The translations under genes and the position numbers were made by a program. The notes beneath the pieces are model-generated. The model did not search any database, was not told where the DNA came from, and was given only the letters and a program-made list of their open reading frames with translations. From Paucibacter sp. TC2R-5 (GTDB lineage: Bacteria > Pseudomonadota > Gammaproteobacteria > Burkholderiales > Burkholderiaceae_C), in the NCBI RefSeq assembly GCF_025717605.1, contig NZ_JAJIRQ010000002.1, positions 267,884-331,883 on the forward strand: 64,000 bases of DNA. Reading direction: 5' to 3'. Positions 43,512-51,668 of this stretch are shown here, one piece after another; position 1 is the first letter of the stretch; each line of letters opens with the position of its first letter.

Positions 43512-44078
43512 ATGTCCATGGACCAGCCCAACAAACTCAGCCCCATCTCCGTCGCCCTGCATTGGCTGGTCGGCCTCGGCATGATCGCGCTGACCGCGAT
43601 TGGCCTTTACATGAGCCGCGCCGAAGTTTGGGCCCTGTATCCGATTCACAAATCGGTCGGCGTGCTCTTGTTCGTGCTGATTCTGGCCCGCGTGGTCTGG
43701 CGGCTCAAGAATGGCTGGCCGGCGCATGTGGCCGGCGGCTCAAAGCTGGAACAAGCCCTGGCCAAGCTGGTGCACTGGCTGCTGATACTGGCCACCCTGG
43801 CCATGCCGATCAGCGGCATGATGAATTCAGGCGCCGGCGGCCATGGCATTGACGTCTTCGGCCTGCAGATTGTGCCCAGCCAACACAGCGCCGATAAACC
43901 CGATCAAGCGCTGCCCTATAACGCCAGCGTCGCCGAGCTCGGCGACGAGATGCATGAGTGGATCGCCTATTTGCTGATCCTGGCGCTGGTCCTGCATGTG
44001 GCGGGGGCGCTCAAGCATCATCTGGTCTACAAGGACGGGGTGCTGCGGCGCATGCTGGGCAGCCGGATCGAGCCCTGA
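43512..44078 (+). CDS. Cytochrome b561-family membrane protein
   Basis: 188 residues, four membrane helices. Heme ligands are probably His17 (ALHWLVGLG), His47 (YPIHKSVGVL), His88 (KLVHWLLILAT) and His162 (LVLHVAGALKHH). This is the bacterial di-heme b561 type that moves electrons from quinol or superoxide. An ATG two codons later is also possible. The divergent ECF sigma/anti-sigma pair suggests stress-controlled expression. Confidence 0.88.
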   Translation: MSMDQPNKLSPISVALHWLVGLGMIALTAIGLYMSRAEVWALYPIHKSVGVLLFVLILARVVWRLKNGWPAHVAGGSKLEQALAKLVHWLLILATLAMPISGMMNSGAGGHGIDVFGLQIVPSQHSADKPDQALPYNASVAELGDEMHEWIAYLLILALVLHVAGALKHHLVYKDGVLRRMLGSRIEP

Positions 44079-44084
44079 CAGCGC

Positions 44085-45794
44085 TTAGCCCTGTTTCGCC
44101 GGCGCGGCAAACCAGGCCGCCTTGGGCACAAACTTCGCCTCGGCCGGGTCGGCCAAATAATGTGGCGACATGATTTGCACGCCGTATTCATTGAACACAT
44201 CCTGGATATTGGCGTGCAAGGCGCTCAAGACCTCGGCGCGCGGGCGCGGCTGGCTGGGCACGGCCTGGCAGACCAAGCGGTACTCCGGGTAGAAATCCGA
44301 CAAGGCCGTCTGATACACCCGGGCCGACGGGTTGCTCAGCACACCCGGCGTGCGGTGCGCCGCCTCGATCAGCATCGCCTCGACCTGGCGCCACGGCGTG
44401 TCATAACCAATCGTCACGACGGTGTCGACGATATAGCCGGGGCCCTTGACGGCGCGCGAATAGTTCTTCGTCACCGAGCCCATCACCAGCGAATTCGGCA
44501 TCGACAGCTCCTCGCCCAGGCCGGTACGAATGCGGGTATTGAACATGCCCAACTCGGTGATGGTGCCTTCATGACCGTCAATTCGCACATACTCGCCGAC
44601 GCGGATGGTGCGCGTGAACATCAAAATCATGCCGCTCGCCCCCTGCCCCACCAGGCTGGAGGCGCCCAGCGAGATCATCAGCCCCAAGAGCACCGAAACC
44701 CCCTTGAAGGCCTCGCTGCTGGAGCCGGGCAAATAGGGGTAGGCCATCACCAGCGCGAACAACCAGATGCCAGTGCTGATGATGCGCCGCGAGGGCCGCA
44801 CCGTGTCGCGGTCCAGCCAGCCGAGCGAGGCCTCACCGCGCTCGATGCGATTGAATACCGGCGTGAACAACTTGATGACGGTGCGCGCCAGCATAAAGAT
44901 CAGCAGCGCCACAAACAAATCCGGCAGCGCCCCCAAGATGCCCGTGCCCAGCCGCACCACCACCTGCCATAAATAGCCGCTGAGTTGCTCGCCCCAGGGC
45001 CTTGTGTAAGGGAACTGGCTGAGGACCAGGCTCAGCCACTCATAGCTCAGCAAGGCCAGCAAGGCCCAGCCCGCGCCGCGCACGGCGAAGCTGACCGCCG
45101 TCAAGACCTTGTCGCCCTGCAGCAGCTGGGTGCCGGCCACCTCCAGTTCGGCAGCGCGCCGACTCATCTGCGCCGACAACCAAGCACCCAAAGCCCGCTG
45201 GCCGCGCCGCACCAGGGCGAGCAGGCCAGCAAACACCAGCGTCGCGGCCAACGCAATCAAGAGTCCGCGCAGCAGCCGCGATTCGTCGCGGCTCTCGCGC
45301 GTTTCTGCGATCACCTGTTCGAGCTGAAACTTGGCCGCTGCGGCGGTCTCGTCCAGGGTCTTGTCGCCCTTGGCGTCCACATCCTCGGGCGTCAAGACTA
45401 AGGCCATCTCGCCGTCAATCATCACGATGCGACCCTGCGCCTCTTGCTTGACGGTCACCTCGCCGGCCCCGGTGCGTGCCAGCACCTCGTTCATATACAG
45501 ATGGGTGCGCCTTGCACGCTCGGCCGGGCTAACGCCGAGAAACGGCGCCCTGTAAACCGCAATGGTGCGGTTGAAAATTTGCACAGCGGCCTCCGGCGCC
45601 GTATTCACCGGCGCCGCCACCAAGGGGCTTGCCGATGCTGCCGCCGCGACTGCCTGTACTTGCGCGGCCACAGGCAAGGCAGCCAAGCCCATGGAGAACA
45701 GCAGGGCAAGGCTCAGCCAGGCCACGATGCGATGCAGCCGCGCAGCATTGGCCAACACGGCGAGGACCTTCAAATCGACATTGATGACGCGCAT
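44085..45794 (-). CDS. MscS-family mechanosensitive channel
   Basis: 569 residues. Signal peptide (SLALLFSMGLAALPVAAQ), a periplasmic N-terminal part to about 170 (with RARRTHLYMNEVLARTG), five to six hydrophobic helices, then the MscS core: pore-lining SLGASSLVGQGASGMILMFT, beta domain VGEYVRIDGHEGTITELGMF, and the C-terminal alpha/beta part ending with FNEYGVQIMSPHY. Resembles the large MscS relatives (MscK/YbdG-like lineages) rather than minimal MscS. ATG 45792-45794; upstream open codons lack a signal. Confidence 0.87.
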   Translation of the reverse strand: MRVINVDLKVLAVLANAARLHRIVAWLSLALLFSMGLAALPVAAQVQAVAAAASASPLVAAPVNTAPEAAVQIFNRTIAVYRAPFLGVSPAERARRTHLYMNEVLARTGAGEVTVKQEAQGRIVMIDGEMALVLTPEDVDAKGDKTLDETAAAAKFQLEQVIAETRESRDESRLLRGLLIALAATLVFAGLLALVRRGQRALGAWLSAQMSRRAAELEVAGTQLLQGDKVLTAVSFAVRGAGWALLALLSYEWLSLVLSQFPYTRPWGEQLSGYLWQVVVRLGTGILGALPDLFVALLIFMLARTVIKLFTPVFNRIERGEASLGWLDRDTVRPSRRIISTGIWLFALVMAYPYLPGSSSEAFKGVSVLLGLMISLGASSLVGQGASGMILMFTRTIRVGEYVRIDGHEGTITELGMFNTRIRTGLGEELSMPNSLVMGSVTKNYSRAVKGPGYIVDTVVTIGYDTPWRQVEAMLIEAAHRTPGVLSNPSARVYQTALSDFYPEYRLVCQAVPSQPRPRAEVLSALHANIQDVFNEYGVQIMSPHYLADPAEAKFVPKAAWFAAPAKQG

Positions 45795-45893
45795 GTACAA
45801 GCACCCGAAGCAAGAAGTCAACGGGTGGTGCACGCGATGATGCCCCAACCCGGCGCCCGGGCCGGCCCCGCGCGCCGCGCGAGCATATCGCCC

Positions 45894-46598
45894 TCAGTGC
45901 AGCGTCGGCAAGCAGTCGGTATGGCGTCGCCTCGGTGTGACCGAAAGTTCGGCGATGTCCTGTGCTTGGGGCTGCGTCGCAATACCCGGCATCGCAATAC
46001 TGGGCGCCGCAGAGACTGCGGCAGGCGTGCTGAGCGGATTGGTATGCGCCTGGCTGGACGGGCTGGGCTCAGACACCGGTCCGTCCCGCAACTGCATATA
46101 GGCTGCCAACAAGCGGTCGCTATAAAGCAGCCAAGCGCTTTGCAGACTCAACAAATCTTCGTCCATCTGCCGGCGGGCTGCCTCGGTCAGGGGCATTTTG
46201 TCGGCCTGAATTCGGCTGAGCAGTTCCTGCGCCTGCAGCATCGCCAGCTCGATCGGCCGGTTCACCGCACGGCGCATCAGGCGCAGGGTCTGCTCACGCT
46301 TGCGCTCGGTGCCGAGCAAGCTGAGCACCACTTTTTCGTAGCGTGTGCTCTCGGCCACGGCTTGCGCTTGCCAGCGCGCGTTCGCCAACTCGGCCAGCAT
46401 CGCCGCCGTCCAGGGGTCGCCCGACAGTTTCAACAGCGCCGCAATCTCATCCCTGGCAAACACGCATTCCGCGCCCACGCGCGCAAACTCGGGGCGCTGA
46501 TTGAGCAGCGCCAGAACCGTGTCGATACGGGCATCGGCGGGCATATGAAAGCCCTGCACTGCGGGGTTTTTAGGTGTCTTGGGGCCGGGGTCGAACAT
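45894..46598 (-). CDS. Conserved hypothetical helical protein
   Basis: 234 residues. Residues 20-160 are predicted all-helical (LALLNQRPEFARVGAECVFA, LAELANARWQAQAVAEST, LMRRAVNRPIELAMLQAQEL), and the last 70 are Pro/Ser/Ala-rich low complexity. No enzyme motif, signal peptide or membrane helix. I do not recognise it. Diverges from the AraC gene with 213 bases between. Confidence 0.65.
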   Translation of the reverse strand: MFDPGPKTPKNPAVQGFHMPADARIDTVLALLNQRPEFARVGAECVFARDEIAALLKLSGDPWTAAMLAELANARWQAQAVAESTRYEKVVLSLLGTERKREQTLRLMRRAVNRPIELAMLQAQELLSRIQADKMPLTEAARRQMDEDLLSLQSAWLLYSDRLLAAYMQLRDGPVSEPSPSSQAHTNPLSTPAAVSAAPSIAMPGIATQPQAQDIAELSVTPRRRHTDCLPTLH

Positions 46599-46811
46599 GG
46601 CATCTCCTGAATGGCTGTGGTGGCCACTTCAGTGCGGTGACCATAGGAAGGATGCTAAGAAGAGATCAGGGTTTCCCCCATGTCTGGCGCGGCCATCGGT
46701 TTGACAATTCGGGACAATCGTTCACCGACCATCTGGCTCCGGCAAGCCGGCTAAGATAGCCGTTACTGTTTTGACCGCGGCTTGCACCGTCAGTGAAGGA
46801 GTTGCCCCAGC

Positions 46812-47861
46812 GTGAACAAACCCAGTCGACAGCGCGACGGCGTCGCAAGCGGTCTATTGCTGCCCTTGCATCAGACCTTGCTGCTGCGCGGGCTGGACGC
46901 CAACGCCTTGCTGCAGCGCGCCAACATCAGCCCGCAGCAGTTGCTGGACCAGCGCAGCCGCATCAGTCAACGCGACACCATCCAGTTCTGGCGTTTAGCC
47001 GATGCCGCCTGCGCCCATGACCCGGGCCTGGCGGTTGAGATCGCCGGGCAGTTCAATTTGCGCGCGCTGGGGCTGCTGGGCGTGGCCTGGCTGGCCAGCA
47101 CCAGCTTGCGCGAGGCGACCCGGCGGCTGGTGCGTTATTACGATCTGGTCAGCTCGATTGCCGTGTTACGCGTGTGCATCGAAGGCGAAGGCGAGCAGGC
47201 CTTGACCTGGCTGCAATACCACGCCAGCCCCGGCGTGCTGGCGCTGACGCATGACACCTGGGCCGGTGTTGTCGGCGCCATGTGCCGTCATGCCTACGCC
47301 GGCGCCAGCGGCCAGTCCTTCACGCCCGCAGCCGTGCGTGTGGCCCATGGACGCAACGCCGGCACCGACTTGCTGGCCACCAGCCTGGGCTGCAGGGTCG
47401 AACCGGATGCGGATTGCACGGCGGTGGCCTTCACGGCCGCCCAACTCGATGCGCCGCTGCCCGGCGGCCACCCCGGCATGGCCTTGAACGCCGAGAAGAT
47501 CTTGGCGGCCACGCTGTCCGAACTCGATAGCGGTGCGATTCACCACCGGGTACGCGCTCATCTGCTGAATATGCTGCCCTCGGGCCATGTGTCACGCGCG
47601 GCGGTAGCGGCGCGCATGCATATGACCGAGCGCACCTTGCAGCGCCGGCTGGAGGAGGAGCAATTCGGCTTTGCCGAGCTGCTGCAACAGACCCGGCTGG
47701 AGCTGGCACAGAACCTCTTGCGCGACCCCGAGCATGATGTGCAAGACGTCGCTTTCATCCTCGGTTTTGCCGAAATTTCCAGCTTCACGCGCGCGTTCCG
47801 GCGCTGGACCGGGGCTGCGCCGAGCACTTGGCGCGAGCAGGTCGGGGCGGGCATGCACTGA
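46812..47861 (+). CDS. AraC-family transcriptional regulator
   Basis: 349 residues: an N-terminal Arabinose_bd-like domain (PF12625 type; RAHLLN linker end) and a C-terminal double HTH, with TERTLQRRLEEEQFGFAELL in the first and DVAFILGFAEISSFTRAFRRWTGAAPSTWR closing the second. This layout matches OruR/ArgR-type regulators of catabolic pathways. Starts with GTG 46812; GGAG is nine bases upstream. Ligand unknown. No obvious catabolic gene is next to it. Confidence 0.87.
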   Translation: MNKPSRQRDGVASGLLLPLHQTLLLRGLDANALLQRANISPQQLLDQRSRISQRDTIQFWRLADAACAHDPGLAVEIAGQFNLRALGLLGVAWLASTSLREATRRLVRYYDLVSSIAVLRVCIEGEGEQALTWLQYHASPGVLALTHDTWAGVVGAMCRHAYAGASGQSFTPAAVRVAHGRNAGTDLLATSLGCRVEPDADCTAVAFTAAQLDAPLPGGHPGMALNAEKILAATLSELDSGAIHHRVRAHLLNMLPSGHVSRAAVAARMHMTERTLQRRLEEEQFGFAELLQQTRLELAQNLLRDPEHDVQDVAFILGFAEISSFTRAFRRWTGAAPSTWREQVGAGMH

Positions 47862-47903
47862 GAACCCCGTCAATCGCCAAGGCTCTGCGCCTGCGCCGGG
47901 CAC

Positions 47904-48767
47904 TCAAGCCGCCGTCGACAAGCCCTGCGTCACATGCTCGGGCAGCACCACCTGGCCCTGGGCGTTTGCGATGGCCTCGATATGGATGACCGGTGAAGCG
48001 CCGCGCACGCCGCCGAAGATGGTGGCGAAGGCAGTATCGGCCGCGTCATGGCCGGTGCCGATGCGGATCAAGGCCATCGGGATGGCCACGCCCGAGGGGT
48101 CAAACAAATACCAACGCTGCCCCAGATAGACCTCCACATAGGCGTGAAAGTCCTGCGCGCGCAGGCTCAAGTCCAAGCCGTAGTCGATGCCGGTGACAAA
48201 GCGCGCCGGCATATTCAAGGCCCGGCACAGAGCAATCATCAGATGGGCGAAATCGCGGCAGACACCGGCGCGGTCCACCAGGGTGTCCACCGCCGTGGTG
48301 GTGCCGGTGGATGAGTTGGCCTGAAAGCTCGTGCGCGCCTGCACCCAGTCACGGATCGCCAGCACCCGGCCGTAGCCCTTGGGCAGCTGACCAAACTCCT
48401 GCGCCGCCAGCCGGTATAAGCGGTCCGACTCGCAATAGCGGCTAGGGTAGACATAGGGCAAGACGGCGCCGGGCAAATCGGCAACGGCCAACTCGGTGAG
48501 CTGATCGGTCGGCGTTTGCACATGATCCAGATCGACGCTGGCGCTGTAGTTCATTGTCAGCTGGCCGGCCTGCGCCTGCAGGCGCAAAAAACGCGTCTGG
48601 CTCAGCGCGTCAACGTAGAGGACGGAGTTGACACCTTGGCTATTGCTGAGCGACTCGCTGAGCACGGTCTGCTGCGGTGTCTGCGCGGCATGCAGGTTGA
48701 AAATGAAATCGCAGCCCGGTGCGTCAATCTCGTAGCTCAACTCAACGGTGTATTGGAATCTGAGCAT
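47904..48767 (-). CDS. Transglutaminase-like protein (cluster member 1, divergent)
   Basis: 287 residues, papain-like fold. Triad Cys170 (VDRAGVCRDFAH), His208 (AQDFHAYVEVYL), Asp223 (YLFDPSG). The beta-rich first 100 residues (Bact_transglu_N type) contain the FIFNLHAAQTPQQTVL stretch. Such proteins are thought to hydrolyse or transpeptidate amide bonds. It diverges from the ATP-grasp operon with a 298-base regulatory region between. ATG 48765-48767 with GGAG upstream. Same family as two other proteins of the cluster, but with low mutual similarity. Confidence 0.85.
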   Translation of the reverse strand: MLRFQYTVELSYEIDAPGCDFIFNLHAAQTPQQTVLSESLSNSQGVNSVLYVDALSQTRFLRLQAQAGQLTMNYSASVDLDHVQTPTDQLTELAVADLPGAVLPYVYPSRYCESDRLYRLAAQEFGQLPKGYGRVLAIRDWVQARTSFQANSSTGTTTAVDTLVDRAGVCRDFAHLMIALCRALNMPARFVTGIDYGLDLSLRAQDFHAYVEVYLGQRWYLFDPSGVAIPMALIRIGTGHDAADTAFATIFGGVRGASPVIHIEAIANAQGQVVLPEHVTQGLSTAA

Positions 48768-48921
48768 AGGGAGGCTCCGTTTTGGGCGGGGCCAGCGCGG
48801 GCTCAAAAGGCAACCGTCAGCCGATATGGCGCTGCGGGGAGCCATTATGGGGCTAGGGCGCGCCCTTGTCAGGACGCACTTTCCCGCGCTGCGCAAATTG
48901 CCCCCGGACGAAGCCACAGCG

Positions 48922-48961
48922 GACACCAGCTTGGTGCGGCGCGTGCGACCATGCTGGTGCA
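48922..48961. promoter_or_regulatory. Two NtrC-like dyad sites upstream of the sigma-54 promoter
   Basis: CACC-AGCTT-GGTGC (48924-48937) and ACC-ATGCT-GGTGCA (48948-48961) resemble the NtrC enhancer consensus TGCACC-N5-GGTGCA. By my count each matches 9 of 12 defined positions; centres are 23 bases apart. They lie about 118 and 95 bases before the predicted transcription start, a usual distance for NtrC. Confidence 0.5.
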
Positions 48962-49022
48962 CAAACGCCCGATATTGAGCTAGCGCCAAAACCGCACGCA
49001 CCAATCAGCACCGCCCAGCACA

Positions 49023-49037
49023 TGGCCCGGATATTGC
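49023..49037 (+). promoter_or_regulatory. Sigma-54 (-24/-12) promoter of the ATP-grasp operon
   Basis: TGGCCCGGATATTGC matches the consensus TGGCACG-N4-TTGC at all defined positions except one (C for A), with the invariant GG and GC at the proper ten-base spacing, followed by T. The start of transcription would be near 49048, 18 bases before the ATG, with AAGGAGAG between. This is the best promoter-like sequence in the window. Confidence 0.68.
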
Positions 49038-49065
49038 TCACACGTTAAAGACAAGGAGAGCATGA

Positions 49066-50535
49066 ATGAAATCCAGCTTCGACGAAATGCACTTCAATGG
49101 CGCACCCGGTGCTTTTGAGTTCCCCGGCCCAAGCGCCCGCACGCATTACCAAACCTTCGAACGCTGGCTGGCCGGTCAAGCCGAAGAGACCATGCGCTTG
49201 CGCCGCGAAGAAGCGGAAGTGATCTTCCGCCGCGTCGGCATCACTTTCGCCGTCTATGGCGACAAGGACAGCGGCGAAGGCACCGAACGCTTGATTCCCT
49301 TCGACGTGATCCCGCGCGTCATTCCCGCTGATGAATGGCGCGAGATGGAAGCCGGCCTGCGCCAACGCGTGACCGCCTTGAACCGCTTCATTCACGATGT
49401 GTATCACGGTCAGGACATCATCCGCGCCGGCATCGTGCCCGAAGGGCCCATCCTCAACAACGCGCAGTTCCGGCCCGAGATGATGGGCGTGGATGTGCCG
49501 CTGAATATCTATTCCCAGATTGCCGGCATCGACATCGTGCGCGCCGCCAACCCCGACGGCAGCGGCAGCTACTACGTGCTGGAAGACAATCTGCGCGTAC
49601 CCAGCGGCGTCAGCTATATGCTGGAAAACCGCAAGATGATGATGCGGCTTTTCCCCGATTTGTTCTCCCAGCACCGTATCGCGCCAGTCGCCCATTACCC
49701 CGATCTGCTGTTGGAAACGCTGCGCAGCGTCGGCCCGCACAGCATGAACGTCAAGAGCGAGCCGACCGTGGTGGTGCTGACGCCGGGCATGTACAACTCG
49801 GCCTATTTCGAGCATGCCTTCTTAGCCCAACAAATGGGTGTCGAGCTGGTCGAGGGCAAGGACTTGTTCGTCAAGGAGAACATCGTCTATATGCGCACCA
49901 CGCGCGGCCCGAAACGGGTGGACGTGATCTACCGCCGCCTGGACGACGACTTTCTCGACCCCAAGGTGTTCCGCAAGGATTCGACATTAGGCTGCGCAGG
50001 CCTGGTCGAGGCCTACAAGGCCGGCAATGTGAATCTGGCCAATGGCATCGGCACGGGCATCGCGGACGACAAGTCCATCTACCCCTATGTGCCCAAGATG
50101 ATCGAGTTCTATCTGGGCGAAAAACCTATCCTGAACAATGTGCCCACGCATGTCTGCCGCGAGGCCGATGACCTGAAGTATGTGCTGGACAACCTGGCCG
50201 ACCTGGTGGTGAAGGAGGTGCATGGTGCGGGCGGCTACGGCATGTTGGTCGGCCCGGCCGCCACCAAGCAGGAGATCGAAGACTTCCGCGCTTGCCTGCT
50301 GGCCAATCCGAGCAATTACATCGCCCAGCCGACCTTGAGCCTGTCGACCTGTCCGACCTTTGTCGAAGCCGGCATCGCACCGCGCCATATCGATCTGCGG
50401 CCTTTTGTGCTGTCCGGCGAGAAGGTGCAAATCGTGCCCGGCGGCTTGACGCGCGTGGCACTGAAGGAAGGCTCGCTGGTCGTCAACAGCAGCCAGGGTG
50501 GCGGCACCAAGGACACCTGGGTGTTGGAAGACTAA
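49066..50535 (+). CDS. Circularly permuted type 2 ATP-grasp protein (cluster member 2)
   Basis: 489 residues. Family features: VIPADEWREMEAGLRQRVTAL, the DVIYRRLDDDFLDP segment, KEVHGAGGYGMLVGP as the glycine-rich ATP loop, and the closing PGGLTRVALKEG with SSQGGGTKDTWVLED. ATP-grasp enzymes of this class (DUF404/DUF407) are predicted amide-bond ligases acting on peptides. The window contains a second member fused to alpha-E. First gene after a sigma-54 promoter; ATG 49066 with AGGAG 8 bases upstream. Confidence 0.9.
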   Translation: MKSSFDEMHFNGAPGAFEFPGPSARTHYQTFERWLAGQAEETMRLRREEAEVIFRRVGITFAVYGDKDSGEGTERLIPFDVIPRVIPADEWREMEAGLRQRVTALNRFIHDVYHGQDIIRAGIVPEGPILNNAQFRPEMMGVDVPLNIYSQIAGIDIVRAANPDGSGSYYVLEDNLRVPSGVSYMLENRKMMMRLFPDLFSQHRIAPVAHYPDLLLETLRSVGPHSMNVKSEPTVVVLTPGMYNSAYFEHAFLAQQMGVELVEGKDLFVKENIVYMRTTRGPKRVDVIYRRLDDDFLDPKVFRKDSTLGCAGLVEAYKAGNVNLANGIGTGIADDKSIYPYVPKMIEFYLGEKPILNNVPTHVCREADDLKYVLDNLADLVVKEVHGAGGYGMLVGPAATKQEIEDFRACLLANPSNYIAQPTLSLSTCPTFVEAGIAPRHIDLRPFVLSGEKVQIVPGGLTRVALKEGSLVVNSSQGGGTKDTWVLED

Positions 50536-50561
50536 TAGACAGGCTTTGACGGAAAAGACCC

Positions 50562-50693
50562 ATGCTCTCAAGAACCGCAGATCACCTGTTTTGGCTCTCC
50601 AGATACATGGAGCGGGCTGTTCTGACGCGCAGCGTCAGCGGCGCAGCCACAACACAGCCGAGCGCGCCAGCGCGTGCGGTGTTTTCGGCCTGA
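50562..50693 (+). pseudogene. Truncated second copy of the alpha-E start
   Basis: 43-codon frame beginning MLSRTADHLFWLSRYMERA, the same 19 residues that begin the real alpha-E protein 145 bases later. The DNA of those 19 codons differs at 8 of 57 positions, all synonymous. After that the sequence diverges (VLTRSVSGAATTQ...) and stops at TGA 50691. It contains the perfect hairpin CTGACGC-GCA-GCGTCAG (50622-50638). Whether it is a dead fragment or a translated leader peptide cannot be decided from sequence. Confidence 0.75.
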
Positions 50694-50774
50694 AGGAAGA
50701 ATAACAATGCTGTCAAGAACCGCCGACCACCTGTTCTGGCTCTCTCGTTACATGGAGCGGGCCGAAAACACCGC
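50676..50774. repeat. 15-base inverted repeat spanning the alpha-E start region
   Basis: GCGGTGTTTTCGGCC at 50676-50690 is the exact reverse complement of 50760-50774, which lies inside the alpha-E coding sequence (codons 18-23). If paired in mRNA, the loop would contain the alpha-E ribosome site (GAAGGAAG) and its ATG. Confidence 0.8.
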
Positions 50775-51654
50775 CCGCATGCTGGACGTCAACTATCAGA
50801 CCTCGCTGCTGCCGCAGTCGGCCGAAGCGGCGCTGCAGGGCTGGCGCAGCTTGCTCTCTATCTCCGAGTTGACCGGGCCTTATCAAGCCCGCTGGGGCGA
50901 GATCGACAGTGAGCGGGTCAAGCATTTCATGGTCAGCGACGAGCGCAACCCCTCGTCCATCCTGAGCTGCTTGCGCGAAGCGCGCGAGAACGCCCGCGCG
51001 GTGCGCGGCACACTGACCACCGAGGTTTGGGAAACCACCAACCAGACCTGGCTGGAGTTCAAACGGATGATTGCCGACGGCTTGCTCAAGCAAGACCCGG
51101 CCGCTCTGTGCGAATGGGTCAAGTTCCGCTCGCATCTGTCGCGCGGCGTGACGGTGGGCACGATGCTGCAGGACGAAGCTTTTAACTTCCTGCGCATAGG
51201 CTCCTTCCTGGAGCGGGCCGACAACACCGCCCGGCTGCTGGACGTCAAGTTCCACGCACTGGAAGCCAAGCCTGAGCCTTCGGGACCTGGTGCGCGCGAC
51301 TTCTACCATTGGTCAGCGGTGCTGCGATCGGTCTCGGCCTTTGAGGTCTACCGCAAGGTCTATAGCAATGTGATCACGCCGGACAAAGTGGCCGAGCTGC
51401 TGATTCTGCGACCCGATATGCCGCGCTCATTGGCGCATTGCATGGCGCGCCTGCTCAGCAACTTGAAGCGGGTGGCCAACAACCAGTCCGGCGAGACGCT
51501 GCGCCTGGCAGGCCGCATCCATGCCGACCTGGAATTCGCCAGCATCGATGAAATCCTGCAACCCGGTCTGCATGTTTTCCTGAGCCAGTTTCTGGACCGC
51601 GTTGGCAAGCTCGGCCTTGGCATCAGCCGCGACTTTTTGAATCCGTCGGTCTAA
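50707..51654 (+). CDS. Alpha-E domain protein (cluster member 3)
   Basis: 315 residues, all-helical DUF403. Opening MLSRTADHLFWLSRYMERAE is diagnostic, with the repeat-like second motif RIGSFLERADNTARLLDVKF at about residues 162-181. It is the usual partner of the circularly permuted ATP-grasp and may form a scaffold or carry the peptide substrate; its biochemistry is unknown. GAAGGAAG precedes ATG 50707. 172 bases separate it from the ATP-grasp stop, filled by the truncated copy; the next gene starts 14 bases after its stop. Confidence 0.9.
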   Translation: MLSRTADHLFWLSRYMERAENTARMLDVNYQTSLLPQSAEAALQGWRSLLSISELTGPYQARWGEIDSERVKHFMVSDERNPSSILSCLREARENARAVRGTLTTEVWETTNQTWLEFKRMIADGLLKQDPAALCEWVKFRSHLSRGVTVGTMLQDEAFNFLRIGSFLERADNTARLLDVKFHALEAKPEPSGPGARDFYHWSAVLRSVSAFEVYRKVYSNVITPDKVAELLILRPDMPRSLAHCMARLLSNLKRVANNQSGETLRLAGRIHADLEFASIDEILQPGLHVFLSQFLDRVGKLGLGISRDFLNPSV

Positions 51655-51668
51655 CAAATTAGGCACAC

